The notes under the pieces: model-generated
Told to the model about the DNA's origin: nothing
The model's input: the letters and a program-made list of their open reading frames with translations, nothing else
Database searches by the model: none
Shown here: positions 8,011 through 17,704 of the stretch, in pieces
How positions within the stretch are numbered: the stretch's first letter is position 1
Layout: every line of letters begins with the position of its first letter
Program-made: the position numbers and the translations under genes
Assembly (NCBI GenBank): GCA_003223325.1
Contig: QHYS01000075.1
Location: 1 to 45,159, forward strand
Length of the DNA stretch: 45,159 nt
From: Acidobacteriota bacterium
GTDB lineage: Bacteria > Acidobacteriota > Terriglobia > Acidiferrales > UBA7541
Direction: 5' to 3'

Positions 8011-9108
8011 ATGTCGGAGAGCAAAGTCTTTACGGGCGTTGAACGCCGACGCAATCCCGGCCTTCATGCAGACGGAAGGGAAGCCGGCGAAGTGGCCGTT
8101 TTCCACGAACTCGGCAAGGCTCTCACCTCATCGCTGCAACTCGATCAAGTCTTGCGCACGATCATGGAGAAGATCGACGAATTTCTCCATCCGGACACCT
8201 GGTCCATGCTGCTCGTCGACGAAGTCAAACAGGAGCTCTATTTCGAGCTGGCGATCGGCAAGAACGCCCATGGCCTCAAGGATGTGCGCATCAAGATCGG
8301 CCAGGGCATCGCGGGATGGGTAGCGCAGAATCAGCAAGCCGTCATCGTTCCCGATGTAAGCAAAGACACGCGCTTCTTTGGGAAAGTCGACGAGAAAACG
8401 AAGATGGAAACGCGGTCTATTGTGGCCGTCCCGGTGCGTTTTCGAGACCATTGTCTGGGCGTAATTGAGCTCATCAACTGCATGGACATGGATGGCTTTC
8501 ACGATCGCGATTTGGCGCTTCTGGAGGCGCTAGCGGACTTCGCCGCAATTGCGTTGGAGAACGCTCGGCACGTGCAGCGCATTCATGAGCTCACCATCAC
8601 CGACGACTGCACCAATCTGTACAATGCGCGTCATCTCAACTTTATTCTGGAAACGGAAATCTATCGCTCGCAACGCTACGGGTATGAATTCTCCCTGGTT
8701 TTTTTGGATCTGGACCATTTCAAGGCCGTGAACGACACGCATGGCCATCTGGCTGGATCGAAGTTACTGGCCGAAATCGGTCAGGTGCTGCGCGATAACT
8801 GCCGCCTCATCGATTTCGCATTTCGGTATGGTGGCGATGAGTTTGTGATCTTGCTTCCCCAGACATCCAAAGAAAATGCCTGCGTGGTCGCCCGGCGGTT
8901 ACACAAATTGATCCGCGAATCTCATTGGCTCACGTCGGAAGCGCTGGACGTGCGGATCACGACGAGCGCTGGAGTGGCCTCTTATCCGACCGATTCCAGG
9001 ACGAAAGCGGAATTGCTGCACCTCGCTGATGAGGCAATGTATATGGTTAAGAACAGCAGCCGAGACAATGTCGCCGCCGCCAAACATGGCCTGCTAGCCA
9101 CCCCGTGA
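8011..9108 (+). CDS. GAF-GGDEF diguanylate cyclase
   Basis: The 365-residue soluble protein has an N-terminal GAF sensor domain (about residues 25-190, with GQGIAGWVAQNQ and VAVPVRF) and a C-terminal GGDEF domain. The active site is canonical: FLDLDHFKAVNDTHGH for metal and guanine contacts, and GGDEF at about residues 274-278. An RLID motif five residues upstream matches the RxxD inhibitory site, so product inhibition by cyclic di-GMP is likely. It makes c-di-GMP from two GTP molecules. The GAF ligand cannot be told from sequence. It has its own probable promoter and is divergent from the RodZ-like gene. Confidence 0.93.
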   Translation: MSESKVFTGVERRRNPGLHADGREAGEVAVFHELGKALTSSLQLDQVLRTIMEKIDEFLHPDTWSMLLVDEVKQELYFELAIGKNAHGLKDVRIKIGQGIAGWVAQNQQAVIVPDVSKDTRFFGKVDEKTKMETRSIVAVPVRFRDHCLGVIELINCMDMDGFHDRDLALLEALADFAAIALENARHVQRIHELTITDDCTNLYNARHLNFILETEIYRSQRYGYEFSLVFLDLDHFKAVNDTHGHLAGSKLLAEIGQVLRDNCRLIDFAFRYGGDEFVILLPQTSKENACVVARRLHKLIRESHWLTSEALDVRITTSAGVASYPTDSRTKAELLHLADEAMYMVKNSSRDNVAAAKHGLLATP

Positions 9109-9357
9109 ATCGCGAGTACCGTCGCCTTTGCGGATGCAGCTTCAGCAGTTTCAGAGATCGCCTTGATGGGAAGACACCAAGAATGCTAGTCTCGATATCG
9201 CATCGTGTTTGTACGTTCCCGTAATCTTCGCAAAGTTCGATCGCATCGCGCGGCGTCCCGCGCAAATCACCTTGCCGGCTCAAGTCTCTGGGTTCTGCGG
9301 GTCCGGATTGTTTCGAAAAACGAACTGCCGTATCGAAAACAAAAGGCTGAATGAGGG

Positions 9358-9386
9358 TTGTTCGGCGCAAACCTTCTCCCTATACT
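9358..9386 (+). promoter_or_regulatory. probable sigma-70 promoter for the LPS-export/core operon
   Basis: TTGTTC (9358-9363) and TATACT (9381-9386) have a 17-base spacer and lie 30 bases before the start of the LptC/LptA-like gene. The rest of the 307-base gap from 9109 shows no gene or RNA that I can support. Confidence 0.6.
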
Positions 9387-9415
9387 GAGCTTCCAAGATC
9401 GCGAGGCGCCATTCG

Positions 9416-11767
9416 ATGCGCACTACCGAAGCCGCGCGTTATGCACGTTGGTCGGCAGTTATCGCTATTGTGCTGGCTGTTCTCGTAGCTTGTGTCTACG
9501 GAGCACGCGATTGGCAATCACGGCAAGCGCGGAAAAACGTGCCAGCGGCTGTGCCATCGAGCGTGGAGCAGCGTTCTGCGGGCTTTACCTTCTCTAAGGT
9601 GGTGGGTGACCGTACGGAATTCACAGTGCGGGCCTCGCGCGCGACCCAATTCGTGGAAGGCGGCCGCAGCCTGCTGGAGGACGTATGGATCACCGCGTAC
9701 GGCGGTGCGGGTGAGCGCTTTGACAATCTGCACACGCGTACTTGCGACTATTTGAACGCGTCGGAAAACATTAGCTGCGCCGGGGATGTACAGATCGATC
9801 TGGACCGAGCCTCTGACCAGCAGGTCCCGGCCGGAAAGACCGAGCAAGCGGATGGCTCGCGACTGGTACAAGTCGCAACTAGCCACGTATCTTTTGATCA
9901 TGAGACGGGTTTAGCGACGACGGATCGCCCGGCGAGCTTTCGGTTTTCGCAAGGTGAAGGAACTGGGGTGGGTTTCCGGTATGAAGCGCAGCAAGGCGAA
10001 ATACAACTTCTCAGTGCCGTCGAGCTGGCATTGCATGGAGCGGATCCGGCCGACCGTGCCTCTCAGACGGCGGTGCAGGTGCTGAATCTTTCTGGAAGCA
10101 GCATGACCTTCGAACGAGATCAGCGTCTGATTCATCTACTCGGACCCGTGCACGCCCACCAAGCCAATTTTGACCTCGTTTGTGGCAAACTTGACGTTGA
10201 GTTGGACGAGCATATGTATGCTCGCCGTTTGATCGCCACAGAACAGCCGGAGCTGCGAAGCGATGGCCCCGCGCGTATATCTCTCAGAGCGGAGACCATT
10301 ACAGCGATGGTTTCGCCCACGCGAATCGAGGCGATTGTCGCCGAAGGCGGAGTGCACGCGATTGCGCAAAACCCAAACGGTGAGGATCAGTTACAAGCAG
10401 ATCGTGTGGGAGCGGAACTGTATCCGGTCTCCAATCAGCCGCGGCTTCTCGTCGCCACGGGACGGGTCAGTGCGCGCTCGATTCGAGCAGGGGCAGTAAG
10501 AAATCTGGAAACGTCGATGTTGCGCCTGGATTTCACTCCTTCCAAGAAGGGAGGCGAAGCGAGGCTGAAGCACGCCTTAACGCCTGCAGGCACTGCAGAG
10601 TTTCAGGATTCAGGGATGCTTTCTGGGAAGCCGATCCAGGAGCGGATGCGCCTAAGCGGCCAGCATTTGGAGGCGGATTTTACCGGCCTAAATGACTTAC
10701 GAGAGCTGCGCGGGTCGGAGGGAATCGAGTTCGAACGGCAGATTGGAGAAGCCTCACTGCAAAAGACCACTTCGAAGGAAATGGTGGTTCAGTTTGCGCC
10801 CGGCGGTGGATGGTCGATTGCAGACCAAACCGGTAACGTGCAACTGTCTGAAGACAATGAAACAGCTGAGGCGGAGCGCGCGCATTTCGAGCGCACCAGT
10901 GACGCGACTTTGCTGGAGGGATCTGTCGTACTCACCGATGCGACCTCCAGGACCACGGCACAGAGCGCTTTTTTCAATCAAACTACGAACGAACTCCACG
11001 CGATCGGGCGGGTGGCAACTGTCGAGAGCTCGAGCGGAGGCAGTCAATTCGTCAATTTTGCCCCCGGACCCGGCCGGGTCTTAGGAGAGCGGCTTGACGC
11101 CAACAGCAAAACAGGTCGAGCGGTATATTCCGGAAACGCCAGGCTTTGGCAGGGAGACTCCATTGTTGAAGGCGACATCATAGAACTCAATCGCCAGACT
11201 CACACGCTGATGGCGATCGGTAAGGTTCATGCAGTTTTTCCGCAAGCCCCTTCAGTTAGTCCCAGTCGATCAAACTCCCGCAAAGGACCGAGCAAACCCG
11301 AGTTCTGGCATGCCCAGGGCAATCGTCTAACCTACCAGAGCGATGAAAGTCGCGGGCGAATGGAAGAGAAAGTTCGCGCGCATTCCGAGGAAGGGTCGAT
11401 GACGGCGGACGTGGTCGACTTCTTCTTTGCTCTGGCTGGAAGTGCAGCGACTTCGGATGTGAGCGCGGCTGGAAAACCGGCCGGTGGGAGGACAAATGGG
11501 GTTGGGACAGGTCAGCAGCTGGTCCGCGCCTCGGCATTCGGCAGCGTCAAAGTCGAACAGCAAGGGCGCCAAGCTAAGGCCAGCCGCGCGGATTATACGG
11601 CTGAGGACGGCAGATTCGTACTTTCGGGCGGCACTCCAACGGTCTATGACGCTTCAGGAAACGCCACACAAGGGCGTCAATTGACCTTCTTTTTTGGCGA
11701 TGATAGCATTAACATCGATTCGGCGGAAGGTTTGCGAACGCTGACGCTGCACCAGGTCCAGAAATGA
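9416..11767 (+). CDS. LptC/LptA (OstA)-like LPS transport protein, oversized
   Basis: The 783-residue protein starts with a short cytoplasmic tail and one membrane helix (WSAVIAIVLAVLVACVYG), like LptC. An LptC-like stretch follows (FTFSKVVGDRTEFTVRASRA, LEDVWITAYG), then several OstA/LptA-type beta-jellyroll segments with repeated phrases on altered lipopolysaccharide scaffolds (LHLLGPVHAHQ-type strands, ARLWQGDSIVEGDIIELN, FVLSGGTPTVYDASGNATQG). It would form the periplasmic bridge that moves lipopolysaccharide from the LptBFG transporter to the outer membrane. LptC and LptA are about 190 residues each in E. coli, so this single protein likely covers both and extends the bridge. The lptB gene follows after six bases, which supports the role. 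Confidence 0.85.
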   Translation: MRTTEAARYARWSAVIAIVLAVLVACVYGARDWQSRQARKNVPAAVPSSVEQRSAGFTFSKVVGDRTEFTVRASRATQFVEGGRSLLEDVWITAYGGAGERFDNLHTRTCDYLNASENISCAGDVQIDLDRASDQQVPAGKTEQADGSRLVQVATSHVSFDHETGLATTDRPASFRFSQGEGTGVGFRYEAQQGEIQLLSAVELALHGADPADRASQTAVQVLNLSGSSMTFERDQRLIHLLGPVHAHQANFDLVCGKLDVELDEHMYARRLIATEQPELRSDGPARISLRAETITAMVSPTRIEAIVAEGGVHAIAQNPNGEDQLQADRVGAELYPVSNQPRLLVATGRVSARSIRAGAVRNLETSMLRLDFTPSKKGGEARLKHALTPAGTAEFQDSGMLSGKPIQERMRLSGQHLEADFTGLNDLRELRGSEGIEFERQIGEASLQKTTSKEMVVQFAPGGGWSIADQTGNVQLSEDNETAEAERAHFERTSDATLLEGSVVLTDATSRTTAQSAFFNQTTNELHAIGRVATVESSSGGSQFVNFAPGPGRVLGERLDANSKTGRAVYSGNARLWQGDSIVEGDIIELNRQTHTLMAIGKVHAVFPQAPSVSPSRSNSRKGPSKPEFWHAQGNRLTYQSDESRGRMEEKVRAHSEEGSMTADVVDFFFALAGSAATSDVSAAGKPAGGRTNGVGTGQQLVRASAFGSVKVEQQGRQAKASRADYTAEDGRFVLSGGTPTVYDASGNATQGRQLTFFFGDDSINIDSAEGLRTLTLHQVQK

Positions 11768-11773
11768 CGGGAT

Positions 11774-12499
11774 ATGTTCAAACTCCAGGCCGTCGACCTC
11801 TGCAAGTCTTACCGGGGACGGAAGGTTGTTAACGCCCTGGACCTGGAGGTCGGCCAGGGTGAGGTAGTCGGCCTGCTCGGTCCGAATGGTGCAGGAAAGA
11901 CCACGACGTTTTACATCCTCGTTGGTTTAGCCCGCCCGGACTCGGGGCGTGTCCTTCTTGACGGGGAAGATATCACTGATCTTCCGATGTATCTTCGGGC
12001 TCGGAGCGGTATCAGTTACCTTCCCCAAGAGCCTTCGGCCTTTCGCCAGCTGAGCGTCGAGGAAAATCTGCTGGCAGTTCTGGAGACCCTTCCCTTAAAG
12101 GCGGAGCAGCAGCGCGATCGTTTAGAAGAACTGCTGGCACAGATGGGGCTCGAAACGGTGAGACACAGTCGGGCTTATACGCTCTCTGGGGGAGAGCGGC
12201 GGCGGCTGGAAATCGCGCGTTCGCTGGTGCTGAACCCTTCCTTCATCCTTCTGGATGAACCGTTTTCGGGAATCGACCCATTGGCCGTGGTGGATATTCA
12301 AAAGATTATTATGGACTTGAGTCGAGCGCGGATTGGCATCCTCATCACCGATCATAATGTTCCGGAGACGCTGGCCGTGGCCGATCGCGCCTACATTCTG
12401 CACGGTGGTCGGATCCTCTGCGCCGGAACGCCCAGCGAACTCAGCACAGATGCTGAAGTGCGCCGCATCTATCTGGGCAATAATTTCCGCCTGAACTAA
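11774..12499 (+). CDS. lptB: LPS export ABC transporter ATP-binding protein LptB
   Basis: The 241-residue ATPase has Walker [10 protein letters not shown], the Q-loop in [12 protein letters not shown], the signature LSGGERRR, Walker [14 protein letters not shown] and the switch His in ITDHNV. The [14 protein letters not shown] stretch and the C-terminal YLGNNFRL are typical of LptB. It powers extraction of lipopolysaccharide from the inner membrane with LptF and LptG, which are not in this window. It lies directly after the LptC/LptA-like gene and five bases before rpoN, an order conserved in many Gram-negative bacteria. Confidence 0.96.
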   Translation: MFKLQAVDLCKSYRGRKVVNALDLEVGQGEVVGLLGPNGAGKTTTFYILVGLARPDSGRVLLDGEDITDLPMYLRARSGISYLPQEPSAFRQLSVEENLLAVLETLPLKAEQQRDRLEELLAQMGLETVRHSRAYTLSGGERRRLEIARSLVLNPSFILLDEPFSGIDPLAVVDIQKIIMDLSRARIGILITDHNVPETLAVADRAYILHGGRILCAGTPSELSTDAEVRRIYLGNNFRLN

Positions 12500-12504
12500 C
12501 GTCC

Positions 12505-14007
12505 ATGAGTTGGCTCCAACCCAAACTCCATCTCAAGGTCGCGCAGAAGCAGATTCTGACGCCAGGCTTGGTCCAGATGGTGAGCGTGCTGGCTCTGAAC
12601 CGGTTAGAGCTACGCGAAATGATCAACCAGGAGATGGTGGCCAATCCGATGCTCGAAGAGATGACCGACGAGAGCCCGACGGCCGAGCAGGATTACACCG
12701 AAGAGGCCTTTATTAAAGCTGAAACAGAGAAGCTCCCGGAGACCGAACCCGCAAACCCTTTTGATGAATTCGACATCAATTCCTTTTTCAATCAATACTT
12801 GGACAGCGGCGGCGGGAATGGAAACGGCGAGTACGAAGTCATCGAGAAGCCCTCGTTCGAAAAATTCATCTCTTCCCCTCAGGGACTGACCGAGCACCTG
12901 AGCTGGCAATTAAGTGTGACGGTTTGCAATGAAACCGTGCGTGGAATTGCCGACATTATTATCGGGAATCTCGATGAAAACGGTTATCTCACGGCGTCCC
13001 TCGAGGAGATTGCCAAGAACGGCAGCTACTCACTGGAAGACGTGGAGGAAGCCTTAGCCACCGTTCAGGAGTTCGATCCGCTCGGCGTGGCCGCCCGCAA
13101 CCTGCGGGAATGCTTGCTCACACAACTTCGAACGCTCGATCCTCAGAACGCCCTCGCTCATCAGATCGTTTCCGAATGCATGCCCAAGCGGCCCATGGCG
13201 GCCACCGAAGAGGAGCAGCAGAGTTCGGAGAGCCCCTTGGCGAAGCTGCTGCAGGCGAACCAGCTCAAGGAAGTCGCGAGAGCCTTGAATCGTCCCATTG
13301 AGCTGGTCAAGCGCGCGATGGAAGTGATTCGCGGCCTCGATCCCCGCCCTGGGTTGCGCTACAACAAGACGCAGGCGCGGCTGGTCGAGCCCGATGTTTA
13401 CTTCCGCAAAATAGATGAAGGGTGGCATGTTTTTATGAACGAAGATGATGTGCCGCAGCTTCGGTTGAGCCATGTCTACCGAAGGCTTCTGGCCCGCGAC
13501 GCCGCTGATCGCGACGTGCGCAACTATGTCAAAGAGCGCTTCAGCGCCGCATTGCAGCTTATGAAGAGCATTGAACAGCGCAAGAACACGATCTTGCGCG
13601 TCTGCCAGTCGATCATCCAGCGCCAGGAGCAATTTCTGGAATATGGAGCGGATCATCTCAAGCCCATGATGATCAAGGAGGTGGCGGAGGAAGTTGGCGT
13701 GCATCCGTCCACCGTCAGCCGCGCCGTCTCCAGCAAGTATGCGCATACGCCTCAAGGTGTGATCGAATTGAGGTCGTTTTTCAGTGAATCCGTCAATGGC
13801 CCAGAGGGCGCGGGCATGTCTTTACAAACGCTGAAGCGTTTGGTGAAAAAGATGATCGACGAAGAAGATGGAGCTCATCCGCTTACCGATGATCAAATTG
13901 CCAAGAAGCTGGCCGGGGGCGGCATTCAAGTGACGCGCCGCACGGTGGCCAAATACCGTGAAGATCTGCGCATTCCCAGCACCCATCAGCGCCGCGTGAA
14001 GGCTTAG
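12505..14007 (+). CDS. rpoN: RNA polymerase sigma-54 factor RpoN
   Basis: The 500-residue protein has all three sigma-54 regions. Region I is Gln/Leu-rich (QKQILTPGLVQMVSVLALNRLEL). An acidic linker follows, then the core-binding domain. The C-terminal DNA-binding part has the helix-turn-helix VGVHPSTVSRAVSSKYAHTP and the RpoN box TRRTVAKYRE at about residues 477-486. It directs polymerase to -24/-12 promoters and needs AAA+ activators. It sits between lptB and rapZ; the hpf and ptsN genes often found here are absent. Confidence 0.97.
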   Translation: MSWLQPKLHLKVAQKQILTPGLVQMVSVLALNRLELREMINQEMVANPMLEEMTDESPTAEQDYTEEAFIKAETEKLPETEPANPFDEFDINSFFNQYLDSGGGNGNGEYEVIEKPSFEKFISSPQGLTEHLSWQLSVTVCNETVRGIADIIIGNLDENGYLTASLEEIAKNGSYSLEDVEEALATVQEFDPLGVAARNLRECLLTQLRTLDPQNALAHQIVSECMPKRPMAATEEEQQSSESPLAKLLQANQLKEVARALNRPIELVKRAMEVIRGLDPRPGLRYNKTQARLVEPDVYFRKIDEGWHVFMNEDDVPQLRLSHVYRRLLARDAADRDVRNYVKERFSAALQLMKSIEQRKNTILRVCQSIIQRQEQFLEYGADHLKPMMIKEVAEEVGVHPSTVSRAVSSKYAHTPQGVIELRSFFSESVNGPEGAGMSLQTLKRLVKKMIDEEDGAHPLTDDQIAKKLAGGGIQVTRRTVAKYREDLRIPSTHQRRVKA

Positions 14008-14018
14008 GCACGGCCAAC

Positions 14019-14903
14019 GTGAAACAGAGTGCCGCTTCGGACGGCCGCCAACTGGTGATTCTGACGGGGCTGAGCGGCTCAGGAAAAAGCACGGTTCTCA
14101 AGACCTTCGAAGACCTCGGCTATTACTGCGTGGACAACCTGCCTGTGGAATTGATCCCAACATTCAGCGAACTCAACTTTTACGGCAATTCCGAAGTGGA
14201 GCGCGCCGCGCTCTTGGTCGACGCCCGCGAGGGTAATCAGATCGAGCGGCTGCCGGCTCTGTATAAGCAGATTAGCCGGGACGTCCCCGCGAGTTTGGTA
14301 TTCATCGAAGCGTCTGATGAAGCGCTACTGCGCCGCTTCAGCGAAACGCGGCGCCCGCATCCGCTGGGTCACGATCGGCCTGTGCGCGAAGTCTTGAGCC
14401 GTGAGCGCCGTTTGATGGCGCCAATTCGGAAACTGGCTGACGTGGTCATCGACACGACGCGGTTTAATGTCCATGAACTGCGGCAGTTCATCGTCAATCG
14501 GTTTCAAAGCAGAAGCAAACGGCCGCTGATGGTTTCCCTGGTGAGCTTCGGATATCGCTACGGTTTGCCCCTAGACTCGGACCTGGTTTTCGATGTGCGC
14601 TTTCTGCCCAATCCGCATTTTATTCCCCGGCTGCGCAAGTTTTCTGGACGCAATCCCAAAGTGGCCCGCTATATCCGATCCTTCCCCCAGACGGGTGAAT
14701 TCCTCCGGCGCCTCGAGAGTCTGCTGACTTATCTGATTCCCCATTACATCCGCGAGGGCAAAAGTTATCTGACGATCGCCTTCGGGTGCACGGGAGGGCG
14801 TCATCGTTCCGTCATGCTGGCAGAGGCGGTGCGTCGCTCTTTGGCCACGCGGGGCTATACCACAAAGGTAGTCCATCGCGATCTTGACAAATGGGCGGCT
14901 TGA
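14019..14903 (+). CDS. rapZ: RNase adapter protein RapZ (YvcJ family)
   Basis: The 294-residue protein has a P-loop GLSGSGKST at residues 17-25, the family motif DNLPVELIP, LVDAREG, and the C-terminal hallmark AFGCTGGRHRSV followed by HRDL. RapZ in enterobacteria binds glucosamine-6-phosphate and steers RNase E to the sRNA GlmZ, controlling precursor supply for envelope sugars; in other phyla the target RNA is not known. The start is GTG, 12 bases after rpoN. Linkage with rpoN and the LPS-export genes is a common arrangement. Confidence 0.95.
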   Translation: MKQSAASDGRQLVILTGLSGSGKSTVLKTFEDLGYYCVDNLPVELIPTFSELNFYGNSEVERAALLVDAREGNQIERLPALYKQISRDVPASLVFIEASDEALLRRFSETRRPHPLGHDRPVREVLSRERRLMAPIRKLADVVIDTTRFNVHELRQFIVNRFQSRSKRPLMVSLVSFGYRYGLPLDSDLVFDVRFLPNPHFIPRLRKFSGRNPKVARYIRSFPQTGEFLRRLESLLTYLIPHYIREGKSYLTIAFGCTGGRHRSVMLAEAVRRSLATRGYTTKVVHRDLDKWAA

Positions 14904-14962
14904 CATTCTTTTTTGTGCTTCGTAACGTGGCCTTCGGACACGTAGATTGGAACGAGTGAGGA

Positions 14963-16315
14963 GTGAGAGCGGAAGAGCACACTCACGAGCTTTGGCGTTT
15001 GCTTCGCTACGCGCGGCCATACCGCGTGCGATTGTTTTTGGGCGTACTCGCACTGGCGTTGTTGGGTATGGCGGAGGGTGTAATCGCCTTGATGATTACG
15101 CCCCTGGTCGACCGTATCCTGAATCCATCGAGCGATGATCCTAACCTGCCGCTCGTGAAACTTCCCGGCAATCACGTCATTTATCTCAATTCCTTTCTGC
15201 CCGCCAGCATCCATTGGGGCTGGACAGTTTTCTCAATCGCCCTAGTCGTAATTTTCATCGTCAAGGCGATTGCGGAGTACTTTGGGGTCGTCGAGGTACA
15301 GTACGCGGGTCAGGCGGCGATTACCGATCTGCGCAATGAGGTCTACGAAAAGTTGGTACGTCAACCCATCGATTTTCTTCAGAGGCAACCTACGGGCCGG
15401 CTGATCTCCGCGGTCATTAATGATGTCGAGCGAGCGCGGATCACACTTTCGGAATCACTGGCTCTTTCTTTTCGCTACGTTTTCGCACTCTTCTTCCTTT
15501 TGATTGTGATGTTCGTCGTGAACTGGCAGATGGCGCTGGCCTCAGCAGTCTTACTGCCTGTTGTGCTCTTCCCGGTGCGGAAACTCGGCCAGCGGATTCG
15601 CAGATCGACAGAATCGAGCCAATCACATCTCGGTCAACTGAGCCAAATTCTCCAGGAGACGCTGAGCGGAAACCGGGTGGTGAAGGCGTTTGGCATGGAG
15701 CGCTTTGAGATCGCCAGGTTTCGGGAGCGAGCACGGTGGTTGTTGAATGAAAACATGCGCTGGATCCGCACTTTTGTAATCAGCGGGCCACTCATGGACG
15801 TTCTAAGCGCGGTGGTGATCGCGTTCGTTTTGCTTTACGCGCGCGAAGAGATCAAGCGTGGGTTGATGACCATGGGTACCTTCAGCACATTCGTCTACGC
15901 TTTGTTCAAGGCATACGAGCCGGTGAAAGGGATGGGCAGCGTCTACCAGCAGTTTGAGCAGACCCACGGCGCCACGACGCAGGTCTTCGCGTTTCTCGCC
16001 TTGCAAGAGGAGGTGCAGGACCATCGCGGAGCGCGCGTGCTTCCGCCATTCTCGCGCGAAATCGAATTCGATACCGTAAGTTTTGCATACGATCCCGCAG
16101 TGCCCATCCTTCGGGGCATCTCTTTGAAGGCGCGCGCGGGCGAGGTGGTGGCGATTGTGGGATCGAGCGGAGCGGGCAAGACGACCCTAGTCAACCTGCT
16201 GCCGCGTTTCCACGACGTTACCGGGGGATCCCTTCGTATCGACGACATCGACGTGCGCGACGCTACGTTGCGCTCGTTACGCGAGCAAATCGCTATTGTC
16301 AGCAGCCCAGCATGA
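14963..16315 (+). CDS. msbA: MsbA-like lipid A/lipid flippase, N-terminal part (membrane domain plus Walker A), truncated by deletion
   Basis: The 450-residue fragment contains six membrane helices of a type I ABC exporter half-molecule (about residues 20-310), the intracellular loop motifs [19 protein letters not shown], and the first part of the ATPase domain with Walker [10 protein letters not shown]. It then reads [11 protein letters not shown] and stops. MsbA proteins at this point continue with the Q-loop and about 24 residues leading to the helical subdomain. Only 14 bases separate the last conserved codon from the rest of the domain, so roughly 60 bases are missing and the frame shifts. 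The start is GTG 14963. It follows rapZ, and its product family flips lipid A-core across the inner membrane. Confidence 0.85.
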   Translation: MRAEEHTHELWRLLRYARPYRVRLFLGVLALALLGMAEGVIALMITPLVDRILNPSSDDPNLPLVKLPGNHVIYLNSFLPASIHWGWTVFSIALVVIFIVKAIAEYFGVVEVQYAGQAAITDLRNEVYEKLVRQPIDFLQRQPTGRLISAVINDVERARITLSESLALSFRYVFALFFLLIVMFVVNWQMALASAVLLPVVLFPVRKLGQRIRRSTESSQSHLGQLSQILQETLSGNRVVKAFGMERFEIARFRERARWLLNENMRWIRTFVISGPLMDVLSAVVIAFVLLYAREEIKRGLMTMGTFSTFVYALFKAYEPVKGMGSVYQQFEQTHGATTQVFAFLALQEEVQDHRGARVLPPFSREIEFDTVSFAYDPAVPILRGISLKARAGEVVAIVGSSGAGKTTLVNLLPRFHDVTGGSLRIDDIDVRDATLRSLREQIAIVSSPA

Positions 16316-16767
16316 ACGAGGAGCGCGTATATGCAGCGGCTCGGGCCGCTCTTGCACATGACTTCATCGCCGCTATGCCCGAGGGATATCAGACCGTTTT
16401 GGGCGAGCGAGGCCAGCGGCTGAGCGGGGGTCAGCGCCAACGGCTCGCCATTGCCCGCGCTTTGCTCAAGGACTCGCCGATCCTGATTCTTGACGAGGCC
16501 ACTTCTGAACTTGACTCCGAGTCGGAGCTCTTGGTGCAGAAGGCGCTAGCGAACCTGATGACGGAACGCACCGTATTCGTCATTGCCCATCGGCTGTCGA
16601 CAATTCGCCGCGCCGATAAGATTGTAGTCCTGGACGATGGAATCATTTCCGAAATCGGTACGCACCAGGAGTTGCTCGCGCGCAGCGGCACCTACGCCCG
16701 GCTTTACGAACTGCAATTCATGGATAGCGACGCCGCGCCTTCCCCTGCGGGTCCTTTGGAATCGTGA
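16312..16767 (+). CDS. MsbA-like flippase, C-terminal ATPase part (signature, Walker B, H-loop)
   Basis: The 151-residue frame continues the preceding gene. [16 protein letters not shown] aligns with the MsbA helical subdomain, then come the signature [16 protein letters not shown], Walker [13 protein letters not shown] and the switch VIAHRLSTI. The ATG at 16312 overlaps the stop of the first part as ATGA, so coupled translation into two chains is formally possible. The glutamine loop that contacts the membrane domain is absent from both parts, so a working transporter is doubtful unless this is an assembly error. The stop overlaps the GTG of the yicC gene. Confidence 0.8.
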   Translation: MNEERVYAAARAALAHDFIAAMPEGYQTVLGERGQRLSGGQRQRLAIARALLKDSPILILDEATSELDSESELLVQKALANLMTERTVFVIAHRLSTIRRADKIVVLDDGIISEIGTHQELLARSGTYARLYELQFMDSDAAPSPAGPLES

Positions 16768-17702
16768 ACGGCAGGTCCGCGCCCGAAACCGTGCGTTCAA
16801 TGACGGGCTATGCTCAGGCTCGCTCGGAGCAGAACGGCTGGAGCCTGCGGGTGAGCCTGCGGAGCGTCAACCATCGCTTTCTCGACGTGCGCGTCCGCAT
16901 TCCGGAAGGATTCGAAGCTCTTGAGCCGCGGATGCGGCAACTGGTGCGCGAACGCGTTCATCGCGGACACGTGGATCTCACGTTGCATTTGGAGGTTTCC
17001 AGATCAGCCGGCCTACTGATCGATCGCAAACTCGCAGCAGGCTATTTGCTTGCCATCGAAGAGCTGCGGCAAGAGTTTAACCTGGCGCCGGAGCCGCACC
17101 TGGGGGCCTTACTGCGCCTCCCGGGAGTTGTTACCTCGGCGGCCTCGTCCGGCCCATTGCCGGCGATTTTCGAGGACGAGGAGTTGGAGCAGCTCGGAGC
17201 GCAAGTGTCCGCGTGCCTGGAGGAGGCTCTTCGCAGGCTCGACGAAATGCGCCAGGAGGAAGGGCGCTCCCTCGTTCGCGGCATGAGGGCTCTGGTAAAG
17301 AGCATTGGAGATGAGACGGCGCGGCTCGAAAAAATTTCTGAGCAAAGCCGTCTCGTCTACGCCCAGCGCCTTAACATACGACTGCAAGAATTGCTGGGGA
17401 CCCTCCCCCTCGATCCACTTCGAGTGGCGCAAGAGGCGGCCGTGCTCGCCGAAAGAGCTGATGTATCGGAAGAATTGGCACGGCTGCGCAGCCATGTGGA
17501 TCAATTCGACAGGTTGATCAGAGAGGCCGGCGAAATCGGGAAGAAACTGGACTTCCTGCTGCAGGAAATGCAGCGCGAGGCGAATACGCTGCTCTCAAAA
17601 ACGCCAGGGCTTGGACAGCAAGGACTCGACATGACGGAGTTGGGACTGCAGATCAAAGCGGATATCGAAAAGCTGCGCGAGCAGGTGCAGAACGTAGAAT
17701 AA
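16764..17702 (+). CDS. yicC: YicC family endoribonuclease
   Basis: The 312-residue protein begins with the family hallmark SMTGYAQA, then [12 protein letters not shown], and ends with the DUF1732 C-terminal motifs [15 protein letters not shown]-like sequence ([15 protein letters not shown]), [18 protein letters not shown] and [17 protein letters not shown]. coli YicC has been described as an endoribonuclease acting on small RNAs. The start GTG overlaps the stop of the preceding ABC ATPase frame as GTGA. The pairing of yicC immediately before gmk is widely conserved. Confidence 0.94.
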   Translation: MNGRSAPETVRSMTGYAQARSEQNGWSLRVSLRSVNHRFLDVRVRIPEGFEALEPRMRQLVRERVHRGHVDLTLHLEVSRSAGLLIDRKLAAGYLLAIEELRQEFNLAPEPHLGALLRLPGVVTSAASSGPLPAIFEDEELEQLGAQVSACLEEALRRLDEMRQEEGRSLVRGMRALVKSIGDETARLEKISEQSRLVYAQRLNIRLQELLGTLPLDPLRVAQEAAVLAERADVSEELARLRSHVDQFDRLIREAGEIGKKLDFLLQEMQREANTLLSKTPGLGQQGLDMTELGLQIKADIEKLREQVQNVE

Positions 17703-17704
17703 AA

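Noticed and set aside
9109-9415. A 107-residue minus-strand frame covering the gap before the LptC/LptA-like gene
   Set aside because: It overlaps the end of the GGDEF gene and the promoter region, and its composition is not protein-like.
13054-13755. A 233-residue minus-strand frame inside rpoN
   Set aside because: Antisense to the sigma-54 core; no independent evidence.
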